NCBI GenBank assembly: GCA_005804885.1
Contig: SYOX01000246.1
Location: 1-44,574, forward strand
Source: Pseudomonadota bacterium
GTDB taxonomy: Bacteria; Myxococcota_A; Bradymonadia; Bradymonadales; GCA-2716585
Reading direction: 5' to 3'
Length of the DNA stretch: 44,574 bases
Shown: one piece after another, positions 8,306 through 15,323 of the stretch
Position numbering within the stretch: position 1 is the stretch's first letter
Layout: each line of letters starts with the position of its first letter
Position numbers and translations under genes: made by a program
The notes under the pieces: generated by a model
Seen by the model: the letters and a program-made list of their open reading frames with translations, nothing else
Database searches by the model: none
What the model was told of the DNA's origin: nothing

Positions 8306-9319
8306 TCAGCGCGACCGGAGTCGGGTGGTGAAGTCGCGCCACGCCCTCGGGCTGCCCCCGTCTCCGAGCACCTGGCTGATGCCTCGACACAGGGTCCAGC
8401 ACTCCTGACAGCCTCGGCCCGCGTCCGCCTCGGCCAGCCGCTCAAGGATGTCCGCCAGCGGCTCCTCGCGCACATTGCCGGCCGGCTCGTCGATCTTCTC
8501 GATGCAGGGCGCCACGTTACCGAGGTGATCGATGTTGAAGCTCTGGTGCCCGGCCCGACAGGCCGGCATGTCGCGCTGCTCCAGGAAGGGGTCCATCAAG
8601 CTGAGGTAGTCTTGAAAGACCCTGAAGTGGGGGTGGCGGTTCCAGAGCCGCAGCAGATCCTCGGAGATGGGCTCGGTCGGCCAGTGCCCGCCCTCGGGGT
8701 CGCGCCGGGTGCCCTGGATCGCCAGCAGCGTGATGTAATGGCCGACGCCGCGCGCGGCGCTCTGCGCCAGCATCGCCTCGAAGTCGCGCCGGTTCTCCTC
8801 CATATAGACGGTCATGACGTGGACCTGCCGTCCGCCGTGCGGCGCCGCGTCCCGCAGCCACTCGACCGCCCTCCAGGCCCGCTCCCAGCCCCCAACCAGC
8901 CCGCGCTTCTTGTCGTGCCGGGCCGCGTCGGGGAAGTCTATCGAGACGCCCACCTGCGACAGCCCCGTCGTAAAGAGCTCGGCGGCGACCTCCTCGGTGA
9001 TGTACCAGCCGTTGGTGTAGAGCACGGCGGCGTGGCGCCTGGACAGGATCCGCACGATGTCCACGATGTCTGGCCGCACGAAGGGCTCGCCGCCCTCGAT
9101 GGAGATGACGAAGCGCCCGATGTCGAAGAGCTCGGCCTCCAGGCGCTCAAAGTCCGCCAGCGTCAGCTCCAGCTCGGGCCTGACGCCGTTGGACCAGAAC
9201 TGGCAGAACGAGCAGCGCATGTTGCAGCGGTTCGAAACCTGGATCAGCACGCTGAAGGGCTGCTTGCGCAAGATGCCTGCGGCCAGCGCCAGATCGCGCC
9301 TGATTTCCTGGATCGACAT
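8306..9319 (-). CDS. Radical SAM enzyme with SPASM/Twitch-like C-terminus
   Basis: A 337-residue protein with the radical SAM cluster motif CNMRCSFC (C32, C36, C39) and the SAM-binding GGEP (76-79). The C-terminal cysteines C254, C272, C304, C307 and C311 resemble the auxiliary iron-sulfur site of SPASM or Twitch domains. Such enzymes modify peptides or small molecules by radical chemistry. A strong ribosome binding site (AGGAGGTGA) precedes the ATG. No precursor peptide is evident nearby, and the partner gene is a membrane lipid hydroxylase, so a lipid or small-molecule substrate is as likely as a peptide. It differs from HpnH in its start and motif context. Confidence 0.9.
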   Translation of the reverse strand: MSIQEIRRDLALAAGILRKQPFSVLIQVSNRCNMRCSFCQFWSNGVRPELELTLADFERLEAELFDIGRFVISIEGGEPFVRPDIVDIVRILSRRHAAVLYTNGWYITEEVAAELFTTGLSQVGVSIDFPDAARHDKKRGLVGGWERAWRAVEWLRDAAPHGGRQVHVMTVYMEENRRDFEAMLAQSAARGVGHYITLLAIQGTRRDPEGGHWPTEPISEDLLRLWNRHPHFRVFQDYLSLMDPFLEQRDMPACRAGHQSFNIDHLGNVAPCIEKIDEPAGNVREEPLADILERLAEADAGRGCQECWTLCRGISQVLGDGGSPRAWRDFTTRLRSR

Positions 9320-9645
9320 CGGCCCTCACCTCCTGCTCACCCCAGCCCGCACCAGCAAACCAGAAAGCCCCCGCGCCCGCAAGGACCGCGCCCTCTGGCT
9401 CGCCTGGAGAGCCGGCGCGCCCTGACCCGGCGAGGGGGCGTGTGGCCTGGATGTCTCACCTGGCTTGTGGCGGTCGAGCCTCAAGCGCGCCTTGGGCAGC
9501 ACAGCACAGCGCCGCCGCGACGGGCTCGGCGGGCGATCTGGGGCTGGCACCGGGCTTGCTCTGGCATGGGGCGGCCAGGAGAGGGGCGCCGCGGCGCCAT
9601 CCTGGCCTGGAGCGAGCACCGCAGCCCGACACCTGAAGGTAGACC
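9320..9645. promoter_or_regulatory. Divergent intergenic region with a strong hairpin at 9573-9607
   Basis: A 326-bp gap between divergent genes, so it must hold promoters for both, but no clear -35/-10 pair is visible. At 9573-9607 the arms GGCCAGGA and TCCTGGCC enclose the 14-bp perfect palindrome GGCGCCGCGGCGCC (9585-9598). This could be an operator or a cruciform-type hairpin in the 5' leader of the metalloprotease gene. Confidence 0.45.
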
Positions 9646-11445
9646 ATGCGCAAAATATTGGTTTTGTTGATGATCATCGCGTTATCGGGGTGCGTGGACG
9701 CGGGGGTCGAGCCGGTCGATCTGGGGCGCAGGACGAGCGGCGATGAGGGCGTGGTGGTGGCCGACCCGGATCTGGACGGGTGCGCGGTGTCGCCGATCTC
9801 GCAGGAGGAGTCCTCGCGGCATTCGAAGGCCGCGCTGCACGCCCCTGGGGGGCCGCCGCTGGTGGTCTTCCTCAACGGCAAGGGGGGCACCTACAGCAGC
9901 GGCGCGAACGACTCGGCCCGCAACATCTCGTCGATCGTGGGGGGGACGCGGACGGTGCCGGCCTTCGAGCGCGGGGATCAGAGCTGGCGCCAGCTCGTCT
10001 CGTGCGTCCAGGATCAGTTCGCGCGCTTCAACGTCCTGATCACCGAGGTCGAGCCCACGGCGGGGAATTACGTCGAGGCCGTCGTCGGCGGCTATCCGGG
10101 CAACATCGGCGTCAGCAACGGCATCGGCGGCATCGCGCCCATCGACACCTGGGGCTGTCGGCCGATGGAGAAGGCCATCGCCTTCGTCTTCAGCCGCAAC
10201 CTGGGCAACCAGCAGCACTTGTGCGAGATCACCGCCCACGAGATCGGCCACACCCTCTCGCTGGAGCACGCCTACCTGTGCGAGGACCCGATGACCTACC
10301 TGAGCGGCTGCGGCGCCAAGACCTTTCAGGACACCGAGGCGTCCTGCGGCACCTACCGCGCTGAGCGCTGCTCCTGCCGCGGGGGGCGACAGAACACCGT
10401 CCGCGCCCTCCTCGACCTGGTCGGCGCCTCCAACGGCGAGCCGCGCCCGAGCCCCGAGGACGACGCCGCGCCCCCCGTCGCCGCGCTGATCTCGCCCGAG
10501 GACGGCGCCGCGCTGGGCCAGGACACGACGATCGAGGTCGTCGGCCGCGCCAGCGACGACCAGTTCCTGGCCCGCGTCGAGCTGATCTGGGACTTCAACG
10601 GCGCCACCTACAGCTGCCCGACCAACGAGCAGAACGTCACCTGCGCCAAGGAGGGCGAGGACTTGTACAAGTGGCAGATCCGGGTGGGATCGGGGACGCG
10701 GACCTACCGGCTCAGGGCCGTGGACTTCGCCGGCAAGGAGACCATCACCGACTCGCGCTCCATCTTCCTGGGATCGGGCGGCCAGCCGCCGCCTCCCGGC
10801 TCGGACGACGCCGGCGCCCCCGAGGTCGCGCTCATCTCCCCCGAGGACGGCACCACGCGCCCCCCCAACAGCTCCGTCACCGTCACCGCCGAGGTCACCG
10901 ACGACGGCGCGATCGACAACGTCCAGCTCCTGTGGGGCTTCAACGGCCAGTCCTACCCTTGTCCGACCAACCAGCAGTTCGTCACCTGCACCGTCCAGGG
11001 CTCGCGCTACACCTGGCAGGTCTCGGTCGGCTCCGAGGCCCCCAGGCCCTTCAGCGTCCGCGCCTTCGACGCGGCGGGCAACGAGGCCACCTCCGGCCAG
11101 CGCACCGTCCACGTCCGCACCACCCGCGACAGCTCTCCCCCGACCATCGCGCTGAACACCCCGACCGTCAACGAGACTCGCCCTGCCCAGTCCCAGGTCC
11201 CCATCGTGGCCATCGTCAGCGACGATGGCTCGCTGTCCAAGGTCGAGCTGATCTGGGACTACAACGGCCAGGCCTACAGCTGCCCCTCCACCTCCCAGTG
11301 GGTCGGCTGCGAGACCTCCAACGGCGAGTACCGCTGGACCGTCAAGGTCGGCTCGCCCGGCCAGCGCCGCTTCCGCGTCCGCGCCGTCGACGCCGCCAAC
11401 AACGAGGCCCGCAGCCCCGATCGCGTCTACGAGATCATCGACTGA
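9646..11445 (+). CDS. Metzincin-type metalloprotease lipoprotein with three Ig-like repeats
   Basis: A 599-residue predicted lipoprotein with lipobox LSGC (13-16). The zinc motif HEIGHTLSLEH (198-208) followed by DPMTYLS, with a Met-turn candidate at M216, fits the metzincins (HExxHxxGxxH-like; here the third ligand is H208 and the usual Gly is Ser). Three related domains of about 105 residues follow (roughly 265-370, 385-490, 495-599). Each has PPxVALISPEDG, a VELIWDFNG..YSCP segment and an FRVRAVDAAGNEA end, typical of bacterial Ig-like folds. It is probably a cell-surface protease with adhesive repeats. Its target is unknown. Confidence 0.85.
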   Translation: MRKILVLLMIIALSGCVDAGVEPVDLGRRTSGDEGVVVADPDLDGCAVSPISQEESSRHSKAALHAPGGPPLVVFLNGKGGTYSSGANDSARNISSIVGGTRTVPAFERGDQSWRQLVSCVQDQFARFNVLITEVEPTAGNYVEAVVGGYPGNIGVSNGIGGIAPIDTWGCRPMEKAIAFVFSRNLGNQQHLCEITAHEIGHTLSLEHAYLCEDPMTYLSGCGAKTFQDTEASCGTYRAERCSCRGGRQNTVRALLDLVGASNGEPRPSPEDDAAPPVAALISPEDGAALGQDTTIEVVGRASDDQFLARVELIWDFNGATYSCPTNEQNVTCAKEGEDLYKWQIRVGSGTRTYRLRAVDFAGKETITDSRSIFLGSGGQPPPPGSDDAGAPEVALISPEDGTTRPPNSSVTVTAEVTDDGAIDNVQLLWGFNGQSYPCPTNQQFVTCTVQGSRYTWQVSVGSEAPRPFSVRAFDAAGNEATSGQRTVHVRTTRDSSPPTIALNTPTVNETRPAQSQVPIVAIVSDDGSLSKVELIWDYNGQAYSCPSTSQWVGCETSNGEYRWTVKVGSPGQRRFRVRAVDAANNEARSPDRVYEIID

Positions 11446-11476
11446 CCCGACCTGCCGGGCCGCCGCGCCGCCATCG

Positions 11477-11533
11477 CCCGCGACGCCGCGCGCCGACCTG
11501 AGTCCACCTCAAATCGGCGCGCGGCGTCGCGGG
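11477..11533. terminator. Bidirectional hairpin terminator
   Basis: A perfect 20-bp inverted repeat (11477-11496 and 11514-11533; arm starts CCCGCGACGCCGCGCG) with a 17-nt loop sits between two convergent genes. It starts 32 bp after one stop and ends 1 bp before the other. There is no U-tract, which is common in GC-rich genomes. It should fold strongly in RNA from either strand. Confidence 0.75.
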
Positions 11534-11534
11534 C

Positions 11535-11741
11535 TCAGATCTTGATCTTGGCCTCGCTCAGCGCGTCGAGCCACCAGGTGGCCGCGGAGTAGGTCACGAC
11601 GTAGAGGTCGCCCTCCTTGTCCATGTGGACGTGCTCGATGTGCTCGTAGGTGCGCAGCAGCGCCGCCCGCTGGCGGGCGGCCTTGCCCTCGTTGAAGGTC
11701 TCCTTCTTCTTGGACCAGTAGTTCTTCTGACGATGACGCAT
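11535..11741 (-). CDS. Small basic hypothetical protein
   Basis: A 68-residue protein starting MRHRQKNYWSKKKETFNEGK and ending in an acidic/hydrophobic segment (EHVHMDKEGDLYVVTYSAATWWLDALSEAKIKI). The ATG at 11741 is preceded by AGGAG at a good distance. The frame stays open further upstream, but that extension is Arg-rich and lacks a ribosome binding site. I do not recognise the family. The N-terminal basic helix followed by a small beta-like region would fit a nucleic-acid or ribosome-associated small protein, but that is a guess. It converges on the metalloprotease gene across a shared terminator. Confidence 0.6.
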   Translation of the reverse strand: MRHRQKNYWSKKKETFNEGKAARQRAALLRTYEHIEHVHMDKEGDLYVVTYSAATWWLDALSEAKIKI

Positions 11742-12282
11742 TGTCCGTCTCCTGACAAAAGGTGTCCACGCTGGCCGCGCCGCCTTGAGGCGAAGCGCCG
11801 CCCGAGACGATCTCCCGTGGAGCCGCAGGATCGCGCGGCGACGGGCGCAAGCGCCCGCCGACCGCCCTGTCGGAACCAAGGCGACGTCGCGTCGCTCGGT
11901 CTTCAAAGGACCGGGCGCGGTGTGGTTGAAAAATGAGGGAGGCGAGCGCAGGCTCACCTGGAGCTCGACTCAGCGCCGCTGGCGCTTGTCCCTGCGCGCG
12001 CGATTCGAGAACCCGCACACGCCCATATTCATGGGCGCGCGCGGACGCGCGCTGGCTCCTCCCCGAGCGTAGGCTTTTGATGAGCCCTGCATGATCGTCC
12101 CTTGTCAGGTGGACCCTGTCGGCGATCCCGCCGCAGGTCAGGGCCCAAGGTGTGGCGCCCCGCCGCGATGTCAACGCCCGCGCTGGCCCGAGGCCCGGCT
12201 CGGCAATCGTCGATCTCGTCGGGCGACCTCGATCCCGACCGCACCGCCCCCAACGCCCGACGATCACCCCACGCACGACGAT
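11742..12282. other. Long intergenic stretch with several hairpins
   Basis: No convincing gene. Three clean hairpins stand out: CGGGCGC-AA-GCGCCCG (11842-11857), AGCGCC-GCT-GGCGCT (11972-11986) and CGCCCAT-ATTC-ATGGGCG (12020-12037). The following DNA leads into the tandem and inverted repeats at 12283-12666. A structured RNA or a decayed element is possible. Confidence 0.4.
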
Positions 12283-12336
12283 CGCCCCACGCTCCACGAG
12301 CGCCCCACGCTCCACGAGCGCCCCACGCTCCACGAG
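12283..12336. repeat. 18-bp tandem repeat, three exact units
   Basis: CGCCCCACGCTCCACGAG is repeated three times (12283-12300, 12301-12318, 12319-12336). Degenerate CGCCCCACGAT units continue to about 12380. The reverse complement of the same unit lies at 216-251 beside element copy 1, so the tandem unit belongs to the dispersed element. Confidence 0.85.
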
Positions 12337-12372
12337 CGCCCCACGATCGCCCCACGATCGCCCCACGCACGA

Positions 12373-12666
12373 CGAACGCCCCACGCTCCTCGCACCGCCC
12401 CGTTGGGACGGGCTCGTCGGGTGGGGCTAGAAATCCAGGGTGGGCTGCGCCCTGTCGGTCGCAGGCCAGCGGGCGGGCCAGGTCGGCACCAGGGGGCGTG
12501 AAAACCCCAATCCACAGGCCCACTTCGACGCGCGGATCCTGCCTTGCGGTTCTCTGGCGCCCGTCCGCTGGCCTGCGACCGACAGGGCGCAGCCCACCCG
12601 GGCATCCAAGCCCCACCCGACGAGCCCGTCCCCAACGGGGGCGGCGCGAGGAGCGTGGGGCGATCG
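12373..12666. repeat. Dispersed inverted-repeat element, copy 2 (complete)
   Basis: Two arms of about 105 bp (12373-12478 and 12560-12666) are reverse complements at roughly 85-90% by eye. They share runs such as GACGGGCTCGTCGGGTGGGG and CTGTCGGTCGCAGGCCAGCG. A core of about 80 bp is conserved with copy 1 at the window start, including 'CCAATCCACAGGCCCACTTC' and GCCTTGCGGTTCTCTGGCGC. There is no transposase, and the reading frames inside are low complexity, so it is non-coding and possibly non-autonomous. Confidence 0.8.
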
Positions 12667-12755
12667 ACGACCAACCTCGCCCTGGCCTGCGGACTTGCAC
12701 CGAACGCGGCCAGCCTTCACAATGAGGTTGCTGGCCGCTGACCTCGGATCCGCCC

Positions 12756-13625
12756 ATGCCCCGCGTTTTGATGAAAGCACTGTGGACGCTCCTGATCCTC
12801 CTGACTGCGGCGTGCGTCTCGGGGGTTCCCGTTGTGGATCAAGGGGATGGAGACGCCGGCCTCGACGACGCCGATCCGCCCGAGGTCGCGCCTCCCCAGC
12901 CCGAGCCCACGCCGGAACCTGAGCCGACGGAGCCTGAGCCGACGCCCGAGCCGACGCCGGAGCCCGAGCCCACGCCGGAGCCCGAGCCCACGCCGGAGCC
13001 CGAGCCGACGCCGGAACCCGAGCCCTGCCCCGACCTCTGGTACCCGGATCTGGACGCAGACGGGGACGGCGACAGCGCCTCCCCAGGCGTCCAGAGCTGC
13101 GAGGCGCCGGCCGATCACGTCGCCACCCGCGGCGACTGCGACGACGCCAACCCGGCCGTCTCCTCCAGCGCCCCGGAGATGTGCGACGGCGCCGACAACG
13201 ACTGCGACGGCGCCCCGGACGACAGCGGCGCCTGCCCCTGCCCCGTGGCCCTCTTCGGGGGCCGCGCCTACATGATCTGCGACGCCACGGCGGACTGGGC
13301 CGAGGCCCACGACCTCTGCGCCGCCACGGCCCAGCACCTCGCCAAGGTCGACGACGCCGCCGAAAACCTCTGGCTGCTTGAGCAGGCCCAGCTCGCGTCC
13401 CTGGGCGAGACGTGGATCGGCCTCAACGACCTGCAGGAGGGCGGCCGCTTCGTCTGGACCGACGGCTCCGAGCCTGGCTACACGAACTGGAACTCGGGCC
13501 AGCCCAACAACAACAACGATCAAGACTGCGTCGAGATCCACACCGATGACGACTGGGCCGGCACCTGGAACGACGAGGAATGCGACGCCAGCCAGAGCTT
13601 CATCTGCGAGCGCGACCCGCCCTGA
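12756..13625 (+). CDS. C-type lectin-domain lipoprotein with Pro-Glu repeat stalk
   Basis: A 289-residue predicted lipoprotein (lipobox LTAAC near residue 20). A Pro-Glu-Pro-Thr stalk runs from about residue 48 to 90 and probably spans the envelope. A MopE-like motif follows (ATRGDCDDANPAV ... MCDGADNDCDG). The C-terminus is a C-type lectin-like domain: AYMICDATADWAEAHDLCAA, TWIGLNDLQEGGRFVWTDGS, YTNWNSGQPNNNNDQDCVEI and WNDEECDASQSFICE, with the four conserved cysteines and a WNDEEC Ca-site. It should bind carbohydrate or another surface ligand. ATG 12771 is an alternative start. The gene begins about 90 bp after repeat copy 2. Confidence 0.87.
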   Translation: MPRVLMKALWTLLILLTAACVSGVPVVDQGDGDAGLDDADPPEVAPPQPEPTPEPEPTEPEPTPEPTPEPEPTPEPEPTPEPEPTPEPEPCPDLWYPDLDADGDGDSASPGVQSCEAPADHVATRGDCDDANPAVSSSAPEMCDGADNDCDGAPDDSGACPCPVALFGGRAYMICDATADWAEAHDLCAATAQHLAKVDDAAENLWLLEQAQLASLGETWIGLNDLQEGGRFVWTDGSEPGYTNWNSGQPNNNNDQDCVEIHTDDDWAGTWNDEECDASQSFICERDPP

Positions 13626-13680
13626 GCCCACGCGCCGCCTTCACCCGCAAGACGCGACGACACGAACCGCAGGAGACCCC

Positions 13681-14241
13681 ATGGCCACGCTCAACATCCG
13701 CGATGAAGGCCGCGCCCTGACAGACCCACGGGAGATCCAGGCCTTCTTGAGCCCCTTCGGCATCTGGTACAGGCGCTTCGAAGGCGGCGACGACCTCCCC
13801 GCAGACGCCGACAACGCGGCGATCCTGGCCGCCTACGACGCCCCGATCCAGACCCTGATGCGCGAGGGCGGCTACGTCACCGCGGACGTGATCAACATCA
13901 CCCCCGACCTCCCCAACCTGGATGTCATGCTGGCGAAGTTCGACAAGGAGCACTGGCACGACGAGGACGAGGTGCGCTTCATCGTCGGCGGCAGCGGCCT
14001 CTTCCACATCCACCCCAAGGACGGCCCTGTCTTCAGCGTCGAGGTCGTCGCCGGCGACATGATCAACGTCCCCAGCGGCACCTTGCACTGGTTCCACCTG
14101 TGCCAGGAGCGCGCCATCCGCGCCATCCGCCTCTTCCAGAGCCAGGCAGGGTGGACGCCGCGCTACACCGACTCCGGCGCCGACGCGGGCTTCACCCCGA
14201 TGTGCTTCGGGCCGAACTACCTCCCCCCCTCCATCGGCTAG
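13681..14241 (+). CDS. mtnD: Acireductone dioxygenase
   Basis: A 186-residue cupin that oxidises acireductone (1,2-dihydroxy-3-keto-5-methylthiopentene) in the methionine salvage pathway. The metal-binding triad is visible in HWHDEDEVRF (H91, H93, E97) with H136 in GTLHWF. SGLFHIHPKDGPVFSVEVVAGDMINVPSGTLHWF is the family hallmark region. The ATG at 13681 has AGGAG 8 bp upstream and gives the normal family length; the frame upstream overlaps the lectin gene and is spurious. No other methionine-salvage gene is in the window. The Fe/Ni form cannot be told from sequence. Confidence 0.93.
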   Translation: MATLNIRDEGRALTDPREIQAFLSPFGIWYRRFEGGDDLPADADNAAILAAYDAPIQTLMREGGYVTADVINITPDLPNLDVMLAKFDKEHWHDEDEVRFIVGGSGLFHIHPKDGPVFSVEVVAGDMINVPSGTLHWFHLCQERAIRAIRLFQSQAGWTPRYTDSGADAGFTPMCFGPNYLPPSIG

Positions 14242-14246
14242 AGGCG

Positions 14247-15323
14247 ATGAAGGGCACGAGGCACACCGCCCCCCCGACCCGCACCCCAGGAAGGCCGCCC
14301 GCGTCGACCTCTGCCCTGCCGCTCGCCCTGCCGCTCGTCGCGCTCTGGCTCGCCTCGACGGCGACCGAGGCCAGGGCCCAGCCCTGCTCCGCCCTCGATC
14401 GAAGCTGCCCGCCCGTCCCCTGTCGGACCGCCAACCCCCAGTGCCCCGAAGGTCAGGTCTGCGCGCTGGCGCTCGACAGCCCGCCCTGCCCCACCCTCGA
14501 CGCGCAATGCCCCGACAACGGCCTCTGCATCACCATCACCCAGGACAGCTGCGACGGCCACGAGGACTGCCAGGGCGCCGAGGTCTGCTACGACAAGGGC
14601 CGGCCCCTGTGCGCCGACGGCGACCCCCCACAAGGCCCGCCCTGCGAGACGCCCACGACCCTTCCCCAGGGCCAGTGCGCGCCCGCGACCGAGTGCGGCG
14701 AGGACGCCCACTGCCGATCCGGCGCCGACGGCGCCCCCGACGAGGGCTTCTTCTGCGACCGCGTCCGCGTCCATCTCGGCTTCACCGGCACCGATCTTGG
14801 GGTCTGCGCGCCGCGGCTCATGGCATGCCTGCGGCCGGACGACTGCCCCGACACCTGGACCTGCGAAGCCACCGCCGACGGGCTCGACGCCAGCGCCGCC
14901 GAAGAGCAGGGTTCTGAGGACCAAGATCCCGAGGGACAGACCCCCGAAGGACAAAATCCCGAGGATCGACAAGCAGATGCGCCCGACGCAGGCGGTCAGC
15001 CGCCCGAGGACCAGCGGTCCGAGGACCAGCGGCCCGAGGACCAGCGGCCCGAAGGGATTTGCGTCCCACAAGATCACGTCCTGGTCTGTGGCGCGCCCGA
15101 GGGGTGCCTGATCCTGCGGCGATCCCCGGCGCTGGCGCTCTCGTCGCCCTTCGCGGCGCCCTCGTCGATGACCGCGCTGGAGATCAAGGCAGGCGCCGCT
15201 GCGCCGGGCGAGCAGGTTGCGCAGGGCGGCTGTCAGGCGGCGCCCGGCGCTGGCGCCCTCTTGACGCCGTGGGCCGCGCTGGCCCTCATCGGGCTCGCAG
15301 CCACGCGGCGACGTCGTCGATGA
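14247..15323 (+). CDS. Cysteine-rich secreted protein with MYXO-CTERM tail
   Basis: A 358-residue exported protein. The ATG at 14247, 5 bp after mtnD, gives a signal peptide (LPLALPLVALWLASTATEARA). The body is Cys-rich with EGF/TIL-like spacing (CRTANPQCPEGQVCAL, CDGHEDCQGAEVCYDKG, CGEDAHCRSGADG). A Glu/Gln/Asp-rich linker contains repeated EDQRP units. The end (GGCQAAPGAGALL, hydrophobic helix, RRRRR) fits the MYXO-CTERM signal. Its last 38 bp overlap the 3' end of the opposite-strand hydrolase gene. Function is unknown; surface anchoring is inferred from the tail. Confidence 0.8.
   Translation: MKGTRHTAPPTRTPGRPPASTSALPLALPLVALWLASTATEARAQPCSALDRSCPPVPCRTANPQCPEGQVCALALDSPPCPTLDAQCPDNGLCITITQDSCDGHEDCQGAEVCYDKGRPLCADGDPPQGPPCETPTTLPQGQCAPATECGEDAHCRSGADGAPDEGFFCDRVRVHLGFTGTDLGVCAPRLMACLRPDDCPDTWTCEATADGLDASAAEEQGSEDQDPEGQTPEGQNPEDRQADAPDAGGQPPEDQRSEDQRPEDQRPEGICVPQDHVLVCGAPEGCLILRRSPALALSSPFAAPSSMTALEIKAGAAAPGEQVAQGGCQAAPGAGALLTPWAALALIGLAATRRRRR

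Noticed and set aside
9222..9240. tRNA T-loop-like GGTTCGAAACC
   Set aside because: It lies inside the radical SAM gene at the cluster-binding motif and has no acceptor or anticodon arms around it. No tRNA was found anywhere in the window.
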